Origin: Morchella semilibera
Lineage: Eukaryota; Ascomycota; Pezizomycetes; Pezizales; Morchellaceae
Direction: 5' to 3'
Assembly (NCBI GenBank): GCA_009192285.1
Contig: WBVU01000017.1
Location: 930,001 to 994,000, forward strand
DNA length: 64,000 nt
A program made the position numbers and the translations under genes. Shown piece after piece: positions 22,197 through 31,952 of the stretch (the stretch's first letter is position 1; each line of letters begins with the position of its first letter). The notes under the pieces were generated by a model. The model searched no databases, was not told where the DNA came from, and worked only from the letters and a program-made list of their open reading frames with translations.

Positions 22197-25100
22197 TTAC
22201 TCATGGCCCGATTCCCCTTTCTGCTCGGTCATTGCTCGCATCCGAATCATCGAAGCCCGACTCTCGAAGAGCCTTAGCTGACTGTCCCAGTGGTCAGCGT
22301 CTCTCCACCTCTTTCCCAGTGTTTCGAGCTCGACGGACTCGCACGGGTCCGGTAGGAAGGTGTATACGGCCGAACCGAACCCTTTCCTACTCCTAAGAGT
22401 GAGCTTGGAGCCCAATGCCGTCCCCACCGAGGCCATATAAAGGAGGGCCATCCTGGAAGTCTGTCCATTTATGGCGGTGCCGGGGGTGTTAGGATTGTCC
22501 ATCACCTCGCAGAGCTCGATGGCTGGCCTGATAGTATTGCTCTGCTTGCGGACGAGCGCCATAAGCCTCTGTCTAGTGACCCACCTGGGAAGGCCAGTGA
22601 TCATCAGGCACCTGGTAGCCCCTTCTTCCCGAATACTCCTGAGAATATTCTCCTTGATGTCCTCGTCACCGCCCTTTTTGCCCGGAATGACCTCGGCGAA
22701 GCTGCGAGAGATATGGATGGAGCGTCCGGGGACTACTCCACCTCCCCAGCAGATGCCGCCGTTTCGGTTGACAAACTCCCGGTAGCGGCCTGCAGCTTCC
22801 CAGGAGATGAAGTACATGCCGACGACCTTTCGGGCCTCGCCGTCCTGAAAATCGACACGCTCCAGGGCTCCACCCCCGAGGTGTGTAAAAAGCTCAGCGA
22901 GCGTAAGATCCGGAGGGAGATTCCTGATCAGAATCCCGCGACCATGGGGCGGCACACGCGGAACGAATGGCGCGGCCGAGGCAGAGAGGGCCGAGGCGGC
23001 GGGGTCAGGGCAGAACTTGCAGAAGCCGGAGAAGGCAGGGGCAGTCGAGCCTTCCACGGGGGCTATAAAGGTTTCCATTCCAGAAGGGGCGCCCCAGAGT
23101 CGGTCTCCCGAGCGGTATAACTGCTGCCTAAAGCCCTGGGGGCTGCTGCATACTTGTAGGGGTACCAGCTCAGGCTCTTCGAGTCCAGCAATGGCAGGAG
23201 TCAGATCAATGGTAGTGTTCTGCTCTAAGTTGATGATTTCATTGACTGGGACCTTTTTTCGGTGAACAAGCCGGTTCCAAGCCGCCGCCGGAAAGTCGCT
23301 GACCCTCAATGGCCGCTCGAGCCCACCGGTTAGTGTGAGCCATGCCGGATCGAGGCTGGAAACTAGCCTGAGCACGGTGGGGGCATCCAGGGCAATTAGA
23401 AGCTTCGTACTTGTCCTCCCGTAGAGACCCTCTAGTAGGTCAACAACCTTTGACTGGAGGTCTAGCTGTTGGCGGAAGGTAAACGTTAGCGGCCTCGAGA
23501 CCAGCGCGTCGAACCTGTCATATACAGGGTCTCGTATGGTGGCCGAGGATGCCGTGAGGCTGTTGTTTGGGGGATTAGAGTTCACAAACTGGCTCTGCCA
23601 GTGCCATACGTGTATAACCGGGTCTATGGTCTCTTGAATGTGGTCGGGAAGATCTGAGAAATCTTCTCGGTCTTCAGGCTGGGCTCTGCGTGCTTGGCTT
23701 TGGTGTAGGCAAGAGTTAACTGTAGGCTGCAGCTGTCCTTCGGTGGCAGAGGAGCTGACATGGGAAGGAGTGAATATAGCAGTATCCAAGCCGTGGGTAT
23801 TTGAGGTTTTATAGTTGGTCCTATCTAATTCTTCGTTGCTCATATCAGTGGGTTTTACACCAGACTTGACAGAAAAGTGTCCAATAATGCCCTCGCCGCA
23901 GACATCAAATAGTGCGCTCTCGCCCCCGCGATCACTACTGGCTCTATCATGGATATTGATGTTTTCTAAGAATGGTGGGATTTCGGCGTAGGCGTAAGAA
24001 CTATTGGTGCTTATGTTGGTATAAGTATCTACCGCAACTCCACTTTCATCTTTGACTTCGGGGGCATTAGAAACGATTAGTCTCCCGGAGAATGGTAAAG
24101 GTTTGGTCGATATATTTAGACCCTTATCTCCATCAGTGTTTCGACTGCAATTAAATTGTGTTTCTGGATGTAAGATTTCGTCGTTCTTATCGTTGCTCGC
24201 TGTTGTGTTCTTTAACCCATGAATGTTTTGACTAGAAGTAGATTTGTTGCTCTCATCTCCAATACCATTATTATAGTAGTATTCCTTGAGTAACCTCATT
24301 GTTCCCTCTGTGATCTTTGGCCTTTCAGAGTTCTGTAAGGATTGAGACGATATATTAATATTGGTGTGACTAGTTCTTTCTGTAGTTTGCTTGACCTCAG
24401 GTCTGTGAATACCCTGACTAGCTTCGCCTATCTTGTTGAGGTTGAGGGACTTTGCTTTTCTCGCCAGAATAGTATCCCTTCCAGAAAACCCTGTAACTTT
24501 AGTTGGTGTATAATTTGAACTATTTTGAGAATTTTCTGTAGATTTAGTTTTCCTGGCTCCATCAATAATTTGGTTGGAATTTGTTTTCTGATGATCCTGT
24601 CCAGTGGAGCTGCCAATAGCGGTGTATATATGATTTTGGTTAAGTGAGGTGACTCGCGCCTGAGTCATGTGAAAGAATTGAGTGTCGGTGTGAGTGTCCG
24701 CCGTAAATTCGTCCTCTATCTGGGGAGTGTTTCTGCCAACACTAGACTTGTTGGAATTGTGTTTACTGGAGCAAAGAGATCTCTGTTGATTCCGTGTAAA
24801 TGACTTATAGATGTCGTTGGTATGAGAATCCACCAGAAATCCATCTTTCATCATCGGGCTCTTTCTAGAATTACTGAACTGGTGTCTAAATCCGCCGTTT
24901 TGATCAATCACTTTATCTTTTTTAAGCTTGGGCCGAACTTCAAAGACACCCGAGGAGGTTTTATCTTTAGTTTGCGTTATAACTGAAAGCCCCATTACAT
25001 CTGGGAAGGTAGTGATTAGAGCTTTAGCTTGAGTTTTGGAGTTACTTTTACCAGTAGACAACTTGTCGGATCTTTGATAGGCACCAGCGTCTTTACTCCC

Positions 25101-25505
25101 TACAACACCCCCCGACACCCGGCCTTCTGAGGTGGTAGATGTAAGTTGCGCAGAGATTTGGCCTAGTGAAGTAGAACCATCCCTCCATGTGGAAGCCTCC
25201 CTTCTGAAGCCATACTTGTTTTTCTTGCCAGTATTAAACTTAGCGGGTCCACGTCTAGAATTTTCATTGCCAGATCTTTCTTCCAGTGGCCTAATCATAA
25301 GCTCTACCACCCTAGACTTATCCGTCGGTTCCCAGAACCCGAACTTTGGAGCGCCAGCACCACTAATTCGAGTAGCAACACTAGAAACGTCCTCATTCTT
25401 AGCTTTAGTTGCTGTAGTAGAAGCATCTTCCCCAGCATTTCCAGGATCAATCATCGTAAAACCAATCCCGTTGAAATCCACCGGAACAGCACGGTTCCCC
25501 GCCAT
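22197..25505 (-). CDS. Large RRM-type RNA-binding protein (paralogue A)
   Basis: One long exon starts at ATG 25505 and gives about 1102 residues. The first 620 residues are Ser/Asn/Thr-rich and disordered. A conserved block about 640-800 (DLPDHIQETIDPVIHVWHWQ; PLTFTFRQQLDLQSKVVDLL) precedes two RRM-like folds. The first, about 855-935, has RGILIRNLPPD (RNP2-like) and VVGMYFISW (RNP1-like). The second, about 955-1045, follows EEGATRC with CLMITGLP. Family knowledge: fungal proteins with paired RRM-like plaits and an EGATRC linker occur in ascomycetes and are reminiscent of Mei2-type RNA binders, but I cannot assign one. The RNP aromatic residues are partly missing, so RNA binding is inferred. 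Paralogue B is divergently transcribed 1.3 kb away. An upstream exon is possible because the frame stays open to a CTAG acceptor near 25549. Confidence 0.8.
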   Translation of the reverse strand: MAGNRAVPVDFNGIGFTMIDPGNAGEDASTTATKAKNEDVSSVATRISGAGAPKFGFWEPTDKSRVVELMIRPLEERSGNENSRRGPAKFNTGKKNKYGFRREASTWRDGSTSLGQISAQLTSTTSEGRVSGGVVGSKDAGAYQRSDKLSTGKSNSKTQAKALITTFPDVMGLSVITQTKDKTSSGVFEVRPKLKKDKVIDQNGGFRHQFSNSRKSPMMKDGFLVDSHTNDIYKSFTRNQQRSLCSSKHNSNKSSVGRNTPQIEDEFTADTHTDTQFFHMTQARVTSLNQNHIYTAIGSSTGQDHQKTNSNQIIDGARKTKSTENSQNSSNYTPTKVTGFSGRDTILARKAKSLNLNKIGEASQGIHRPEVKQTTERTSHTNINISSQSLQNSERPKITEGTMRLLKEYYYNNGIGDESNKSTSSQNIHGLKNTTASNDKNDEILHPETQFNCSRNTDGDKGLNISTKPLPFSGRLIVSNAPEVKDESGVAVDTYTNISTNSSYAYAEIPPFLENINIHDRASSDRGGESALFDVCGEGIIGHFSVKSGVKPTDMSNEELDRTNYKTSNTHGLDTAIFTPSHVSSSATEGQLQPTVNSCLHQSQARRAQPEDREDFSDLPDHIQETIDPVIHVWHWQSQFVNSNPPNNSLTASSATIRDPVYDRFDALVSRPLTFTFRQQLDLQSKVVDLLEGLYGRTSTKLLIALDAPTVLRLVSSLDPAWLTLTGGLERPLRVSDFPAAAWNRLVHRKKVPVNEIINLEQNTTIDLTPAIAGLEEPELVPLQVCSSPQGFRQQLYRSGDRLWGAPSGMETFIAPVEGSTAPAFSGFCKFCPDPAASALSASAAPFVPRVPPHGRGILIRNLPPDLTLAELFTHLGGGALERVDFQDGEARKVVGMYFISWEAAGRYREFVNRNGGICWGGGVVPGRSIHISRSFAEVIPGKKGGDEDIKENILRSIREEGATRCLMITGLPRWVTRQRLMALVRKQSNTIRPAIELCEVMDNPNTPGTAINGQTSRMALLYMASVGTALGSKLTLRSRKGFGSAVYTFLPDPCESVELETLGKRWRDADHWDSQLRLFESRASMIRMRAMTEQKGESGHE

Positions 25506-26846
25506 GCCGTTGCTAATATGCACCAATACAGGTTGTACCCAAAAGGCCTAGTCTTTCTGGTGATTGGGAGAGGGGGGGTGGGGGGCTCGTGTAACGATGG
25601 TTATGACGGAAATTGGGACGTCGACGGAAATTGGATGAGTTGGGGGGGAAACGTGGAGCGTGGGAAACTCTAGATGAATGAGAGGCTCTTATGAGTATAC
25701 ATGTAATTTGTAGGTCACATGAGGCGCTAAGGCTCTACCGGTATGCTCTGGCTGGTATCAATTGCATTGTTTATAATTTATTTGGTGTGGGAGCCTTGAT
25801 CATTGTAGGCTTTCGGCCGTCCAGGACGGGTGATGTATAGGGTAAGCGTATATTTCTCAACAGCAGCTGGAATACATGTGTCTGAGAAAATCTACGTACT
25901 TACATGTATCTACTACGAACACTCCAGCATCTATCTAAGAATAATGGGTTACTACATGTATTCATGCTGCCTAGATTCTAAAAATTGTCTATTTATTTGA
26001 TAAAATAGTGAACTTAGAAGGGACTGTGTACTTAGGTACCTCCTTTAGAATCGGAGTTTTCAGGTACTGATCGGGATTCTGCATGCACAAGCACCATTAT
26101 GCATGTACATGTACTTAACGAATGGTGGCCTAATAAGAGATCTATAATCGAACTACACTACATGTATACATTCATGTATACATTCATGTATACATTCATG
26201 TATACAAATTGCCACAATGGTAACGATTGGCTCCGTTTGGCATGAGTGCGTAAGTCAGTTAGGGAACTATTTAGTGCAGCCTCTATTCTATATTCTACCC
26301 TTATCAGCAGGTTATGTCTGAACCTTGTTTAATGTATCCAGGGATGCCTTTCTCGCCCATGGGAGGAGACTTTTACCAAGTGGACAGGATACCAGAACAA
26401 AGTCTATGTATAAAAGTACACTAAATATTCTAGGAAATGTTGTAGGAATCGCGCGGTATGGTCAAGGGCACCGTTGCAAACTAGTACACCGGCCATATCC
26501 AACGAGTGATATATTATGATGCAAATGAACGACAAATAGTGAAGGGAATTCTATTAATTTCTAGCTTTGATTAGCCATATACTCCACACCTTCAAGCTTA
26601 AATTTGCCGTATGCTTGGTTTGGGTGAAGGGGGCTTGCCAGGTCCATGCCCTCAAAAACCTGTCCCCGCACACAGTCAGGTCCACACAAGAGCCACACTG
26701 TTTCCCCCTCTCGTTCCCCCCTTCTTTTCCCCCCGCTCGTCACCCCACAAGCCTATCAATATCGTCTGGTCCATCACAAATCTCCCCCCCCCCCCCCCAC
26801 CTCCGCCTAACTTCATTGCTCATCAATCTTCTTTCCGGAGCAGGAC
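25506..26846. promoter_or_regulatory. Divergent intergenic region between the two RRM paralogues
   Basis: 1.34 kb separates the two start codons. It contains at least six TACATGTA palindromes or close variants. A 12-base tandem repeat lies at 26161-26208, and a C14-type run sits near 26786-26799 just upstream of the right-hand start. No other gene is visible. Shared regulation of the two paralogues is inferred from the layout only. Confidence 0.45.
26161..26208. repeat. 12-base tandem repeat CATGTATACATT
   Basis: Three full copies and one diverged copy of CATGTATACATT run head to tail, starting at 26161, 26173, 26185 and 26197. Each copy contains the near-palindrome TGTATACA and overlaps the window-wide ACATGTA motif. 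Confidence 0.9.
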
Positions 26847-29026
26847 ATGTCAGGCCATACGGGGAAAGGGAACAAGTACACGACTCAACGCCGTAGAAAT
26901 CGTGATAATCGCTCAGCATACGGTGCTCCAGGAGTTACTCCTCCAGTTGGCAATTATCCAGGCATTGCTTTCGTTCCATCTGCCCCTTCCGCCATTCAAA
27001 AGTTTCTTCACCCATCTGAAACAAATTCTCCTGCACAGGCTTCCACCACCTCCAATAAAGAGTCGCCAAACAAACATTCCATTACCATCCTCCAGCGTAG
27101 GCTATCAGCCCAATTGAAGGAAATTACTGCAATCGGATCATCCGGGGAAAGGTTGCTGAAGGATATTGTGAAAGAGATGGTAAATCACCCGCTAGATCAG
27201 AAGGAAGAAACACCTAATGATTCTCCAATTGTTTCTCCACCGTTGAATCATAACATCTCGTACCATCCCTTTGGGTCAAAAATCTTTGTCAATTACTGGA
27301 AAGCTCCAGAGTTGCCTGCGGAGGATGAGAAGTGGCCGGATTTCAGCATCAAAAACAACAATATCCTGGGTAAGTTCTTTGTGCTCAGTCTTTACTCTCC
27401 GGAAATCTGCTAATATGTGTGAAAACTTAAGACACACCATTTCTAGAAAGGCCTGACATGTTGCCTGACGAATTGTTCGAGTATATGAATGCAAAGCCCC
27501 CTACACCAGTCAAGCCTGAACCTGAAGCGAAGGCTGCTGCGCATTCCAGAGCGTTCAAGTTGCAGCCTCTTGTCAATCCGCTGTTGCAAAAGCCTTCTCG
27601 TCCATCACCGAAGAAGTCTAGCGACATGGTGCGTCTTGCACGCTCAAGCTCCTGGAAACCTCCGCCGCCATTTATCCCAGGCGTACCGTTTCAGCCAACT
27701 AAGCGCAACTCCGTTGATGAGACCCCTCCTCTCTTAAAATCTAGGAGAGAACATGAAAATACTCAAGATAGCTCTGTACAAGCCGTTGGGGGAGAACACG
27801 GAAATACCCAAAAAGGCTCCGTGCAGACGGGCGGTATTAATCCAGATATGTGGCATACAAATACAAATCCATCCACTCAGGCAGTCCAAACGTATATACA
27901 CCAAGATTCATACTTCAACCCACCAACCCCAGAGATTTCGAGGAGCTCAATGGCCTTCAAACCTGCGGAAGCCTCTAACCTTGCGATTATGCAGCTCCAC
28001 CAGTCAACAAGTCGCGCCCACTCGACGTTAACGGCCAGAGCTAGTAATCAAGGCTTCCAGTCGGAGCCACGCGTCTCCGTAAACCAGGATTTAAATAATG
28101 ACATGCGCTATCCCATGCAAGCGTCATCTGGTTATCACCCTACATTGATACAATCTCAAGGCTCAGTAAACTCTCGCCTTGAGCACAACTTTCATCATGC
28201 CAGTGTCGCTGGAAACCCAGCCTTACATTCTTCAAGGCATAGATCAGCCCCCTCAAATGCGCCGCAGTTGCTCAATTCCCCTCGAGGCATCTACATCCGT
28301 GGGTTGCCATCAAATATAACTTCGAGCCAGCTTTTGGCAAATATCCGGGGTGGTGCCATCGACAGCTTCACCATCTACCCTGTCGATGAGAACAAGTTTG
28401 ACGCCGCAGTCTTCTTTATCTCAAGTGAATCTGCTAAAGCATACAAGCAATTTACCAACAACGTTGGGGGTATTTGGTGGAATCCGAAGGAGCATCCAAT
28501 CTCCTTCCCCTCTTTCGTAGCATTCATTGGGCCTGAAGGCTGCGGATATGATCGTCTCCCGGAGGCGGTGCGAAGGCCCGTCGAGAGAGAGGGGGCAACG
28601 AGATGCATCGTTGCTTATGGGATCCCTGAGATCCTAAGCATCGACGGCATCTTCCAGAGGCTCCAAAGGGCTTTCTACCCACACAAAGCCGATATCGAGT
28701 CCTACAGCGATACAATGGCAATGGTGACACCTTTGGGGATCGAGAAAAAGAGAGCATCGCTCTTCAACTTCACCAGTATCTCAATGGCCCTTGCAGCTCG
28801 GAAGTATCTCCTCGAAACGCCTATGTTCCAGGGCGTGATTATCCATTTCGCTCACGACGAGTGTGCGGGGCCTACGAGCGAGCTGTCCGCTAAGTGGAAT
28901 AGACAGCTTCATGCCTCGAAAGTGATGCGTCCCTCAAGGCGCGACCTGCATGGAGAATTCGCTCTTGGGATGAATGAGATGGCTGGTCGAAATGATGGAG
29001 CTGGAGGGGTGGGGAGGAGATTTTAA
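26847..29026 (+). CDS. RRM-type RNA-binding protein (paralogue B)
   Basis: Two exons, 26847-27369 and 27447-29026, are joined by a 77-base intron (donor GTAAGT, acceptor TTCTAG). They give about 700 residues. The N-terminus is basic (YTTQRRRNRDNRSAYG) and the central 250 residues are polar and disordered. The first RRM-like fold, about residues 454-525, has RGIYIRGLPSNIT and AAVFFISSESAKAYKQF. The second, about 565-660, follows REGATRC with IVAYGIPE and ASLFNFTSISMAL. Paralogue A has the same order: RGI-IR-LP, a GGA turn, FFIS, a GGI-W strand and EGATRC. The two are therefore homologous, with B shorter at the N-terminus. RNA binding is inferred from the fold, and the biological role is unknown. 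Confidence 0.85.
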
Positions 29027-29318
29027 GCAATATATGCTTATCGTGCTTCCTGGCAGCAAGCTGTATACCCTTCCCCTGATACTTGAAACCCCTTTATGTT
29101 TCTCCGCATCAAGCATGTACGAGTTAATATTGTTGTACCAGCTTTTTTGTGAATGGCTTGTTAAAAAAGGCTCCTATAAGTATTCTTTTCTTCCCTTATT
29201 TTTCGTCTCAGTTCTTACTATAATTTTCTTTCGCTCTCGTTAATCTAGCTTCTTCTCCGGGCTCCCCTATGTTTTCTTCAGATGGTCTACTTCTTTTATT
29301 GTACATTTCCCTCCCAGC

Positions 29319-29771
29319 ATGTTACGCTTATTACAAACACACAAGTGCTACTATCAAAAGCTGTCGTCACCAAAGGCTCCAGCACGAAGGATCATCAAAG
29401 GTCTGAAAAGGCTTGAAATGAGCCAAAAGAAAAAGGACTCTACACCAAAATCTCCGCTAGTTTCACCTCCCCTCACCGTAATCGGGCCACAGTCATCTTC
29501 ACCTCCAGAAATTAACTCACCTCCACACATCGAAACATCACCACCTATTACCGAAACAATCCCTATAATGTCGGCTATCTCAGCGACCAAGTTTTATGGA
29601 AGAGCCAATGAAGACGTAGACTCTTTTGTCAGGTCGATTGAAGTCAACTTCATCCCTCAGGCGCAGCTCCTCGGCCACAACGTCTTGCGGCTGACCATCT
29701 TCCTACTGATTACTGTCATTTTTGTTTCCGTGTGTGCAGGTCCTTCTCCAATAGGTATTGAACTGCGATGA
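29319..29771 (+). CDS. Retrotransposon gag-like N-terminal fragment or domesticated remnant
   Basis: This is a 150-residue open frame. Residues 1-40 are basic and 41-85 Ser/Pro-rich. Residues 88-125 (ATKFYGRANEDVDSFVRSIE then VNF) resemble the start of a Ty3-type gag domain, where a phenylalanine-glycine core is followed by a helix around F-x-R-x-[IL]-E. The homology breaks off after about 35 residues in a hydrophobic stretch (LRLTIFLLITVIFVSVCAG), which coincides with an acceptor-like TGTGTGCAG at 29732-29740. No protease, reverse transcriptase or zinc knuckle follows. It is either a truncated element or a fragment of a host gene. Family assignment is tentative. Confidence 0.35.
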   Translation: MLRLLQTHKCYYQKLSSPKAPARRIIKGLKRLEMSQKKKDSTPKSPLVSPPLTVIGPQSSSPPEINSPPHIETSPPITETIPIMSAISATKFYGRANEDVDSFVRSIEVNFIPQAQLLGHNVLRLTIFLLITVIFVSVCAGPSPIGIELR

Positions 29772-31085
29772 TGAGGATTTATATTTCTTAGGGCAGACTA
29801 AAACCGGTGCATATGTATTTACTAGCAAGCTACATGTACATGTAATATTTGTGGGCGGGACGGAGAATAGGAATGAAGACCAATTTCCTTCTCTGAGGCA
29901 GGTTTTGGTGCACGCAGGCCGTAAAGAACCTTAGTTTAATTTGAAGCTAGCAGAGCCCAGTCTACATACATACATGTACTTAAGTCAAAGAATATAATGC
30001 CACAATAGAAAAATCGAGAAACCTGTCAGTTAAGCTTTTTCATGACTTGGACAGCATGGTATTATTGACTACCTGCTGCAGTTAATAAGCTCCTCCATTC
30101 CAGCAGCTAGCCTAATTATAACTTCACCATCCATCAACCCATCCCCACTTTATAGCTTCATCAGCCATAATTTTATCTTAATAATTATCTTGTCATCAAG
30201 CGCGGAACAACAAGCAGCCAATCCGAGAGATTGAAAGAAATTACCTCTAGAGATAGGAGGTTAATTCGTTGGAAAACATGCACTTAAGCTAAAGGGGAGC
30301 AGGGTAACCACTAAACTTTAATAACAGCTCCAACTTTCGGTTGGTTTCTTTGGTCTGGGAGGTGTCGACTACGTACGCACAGCAGGTTGGAAGTCTCAAA
30401 ATAAACCGGATATGATGATTACAAACTCGAGCTGTTGGATCCTGGGATATCCTGCTCTAAAAAGAACCGCTTCTGGCCAACTGGAACATCTTCCTTCGCG
30501 GGGGCTACGAGTGTCGAGGAGCCTGGCAAAAGGTTCTGGCCATTGCATTGGCATTGATATCATGCACTGATCAGCAGCAGCTTTGAAGGCCTGGTATCAC
30601 TATATACCAACCGAAAGTTGGTAGACGGTACGTTTTATCCCCTCATCCAATCTTAGATTATTATTAACTGCGATTATTTCACAATATAGCGGGAGAAGCT
30701 CTATACGCCTGCGTGTCAACCACAACAGGCCTGGTAATAGTGGATAGGCTTCCTGAAACAAGTTGTGGATTCCATATGAACCTTCTATCCTGCCGTATAT
30801 CCCATGACCCTGAGCAAAAGCACTGGGTAATTATAAAATAATTGAAATGACAGCAGTTAGTAGAGCGGTTAAATAAGGAAATGGCTAATTGGCTACTAGG
30901 GAGCCGAGCTTAACATTCTAACTAGGTACGAGAATATCCATAGCTCTAAGGCTCTGAAATATTGCTAGAAAATACAGAAAGCACCGACAAAACAACACTC
31001 GTGCTCACCAAATACCTAAATTGATTCTACTTCACATAATTAACCTCGTCAGGCGCCAGGTCCAAAGCTCATTCGGACCAAACCT
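29772..31085. other. Spacer with candidate inverted-repeat element
   Basis: No gene is seen. Two TACATGTA-rich patches lie at 29831-29846 and 29968-29976. A pair of inverted 15-base sequences bounds a 292-base segment and is listed separately. Confidence 0.5.
30330..30621. mobile_element. Candidate MITE-like element with 15 bp inverted ends
   Basis: CCAACTTTCGGTTGG at 30330-30344 and its exact reverse complement CCAACCGAAAGTTGG at 30607-30621 bound 292 bases with no open frame. Each end is itself a small hairpin (CCAAC stem, five-base loop). Clear target-site duplications are not visible, so an insertion is inferred from the inverted ends alone. Confidence 0.4.
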
Positions 31086-31454
31086 CTAGGTATACTGAGT
31101 CGGCAGGTACTCTTCAATCACCACGGCTTCAAGACGGCGAATCTCAGCCCTGGAAAGATCTATTTCCTCGCTAAGTCTTCTGTGCGCTTCTTTCAGCTCG
31201 GCCCACTTCCCATTTTGCTCAGCGAGGTCGACAGTCGAGTATGTTTTCGTCGGAAAGCCAGCGCTGTGCACATGGTGTACTCCAGCAACGAGGCGGCTAT
31301 GAAGAACATAGGAAGATGCGGTACTAATAGATCTGAGCTCAGAGGTGACCGTCGTGCGTTCGTTCAGAGCTTCTGAGAGTCTTTTATACAGAGCGGTCAG
31401 TGCGAGTGTCCGCCCCCTCTTCTCTGCAGCAGCGGTCAGGGATCTTTTGATCAT
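31086..31454 (-). CDS. Hypothetical coiled-coil protein
   Basis: An open frame of 122 residues starts at ATG 31454 (MIKRSLTAAAEKRG). The frame stays open a little upstream to a CTATAG acceptor near 31480, so a further 5' exon is possible. Heptad-like spacing appears at residues about 14-35 (LALTALYKRLSEALNER) and 85-112 (WAELKEAHRRLSEEIDLSRA), suggesting two helices that could pack as a coiled coil. There is no signal peptide, membrane helix or domain that I recognise. It lies between the RRM cluster and a gene-poor stretch. Codon use and composition look coding, but there is no homology evidence. Confidence 0.45.
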   Translation of the reverse strand: MIKRSLTAAAEKRGRTLALTALYKRLSEALNERTTVTSELRSISTASSYVLHSRLVAGVHHVHSAGFPTKTYSTVDLAEQNGKWAELKEAHRRLSEEIDLSRAEIRRLEAVVIEEYLPTQYT

Positions 31455-31742
31455 GTTCGATTGGTCCAAAATTAAACTATAGGTGAAAAACTACTATTTA
31501 GTTAGTTCTACTCTTCCGGGAGTAGATCAACGCTCAGAACTCACACGGGAGAGATCAGTCTAGCAAGGTGAAAAGAAATCACTGGAATGACTGCTATATC
31601 GGCCCCGGAAATCGAGCTTGATCTTTGAAACACTTCACTGTTAGGGGACCCCGTACCAAGGGTGGCAGACCCAAGACTTTACTTACGAACAAAAGTGCTC
31701 TTGTTAGTGTCTCTTCATGGATGTGATGGTCTGTAGGTATAT

Positions 31743-31952
31743 GTGCAAGGAGAGCCCCCCCCCCCCAGGGGGGGCACTCTATATATCTTAGGGTTAAATT
31801 ACGTCAACTTGGTGCGTGAAACGGAGATTTTCGATTGGATTGGTGGGTCCGTAACTCAACAGAATTGTGATCAAGCGAGAAGTGCTTTTATAGCATTCAT
31901 GCTCCTCAAAGACTTCGCAAAAGCCTTTTATAATGAATTTTCGGGAAGTTAA
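31743..31952 (+). pseudogene. Truncated RRM-like fragment related to paralogues A and B
   Basis: A 69-codon open stretch encodes RGGTLYILGLNY, EIFDWIGGSV, RSAFIAFMLLKDFAKAFYNE and FSG before a stop. Aligned by eye, these match RGIYIRGLP, LLANIRGGAI, AAVFFISSESAKAYKQF and VGG of the RRM paralogues in order and spacing. Both RNP-like strands, LYILGL and SAFIAF, are present. There is no disordered N-terminus, no second RRM and no EGATRC. A C12-A-G7 hairpin lies immediately upstream of RGG. It is probably a relic of a third copy, or one exon of an unresolved gene. Confidence 0.45.

Noticed and set aside
26611-27117. Pro-rich plus-strand open frame overlapping paralogue B
   Set aside because: It is a shifted frame over the C-rich leader and first exon of the RRM gene; the other frame has conserved RRM domains and correct splicing.
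29319-29771. Intact LTR retrotransposon
   Set aside because: Only a possible gag start is present; no long terminal repeats, protease, reverse transcriptase or integrase were found nearby.
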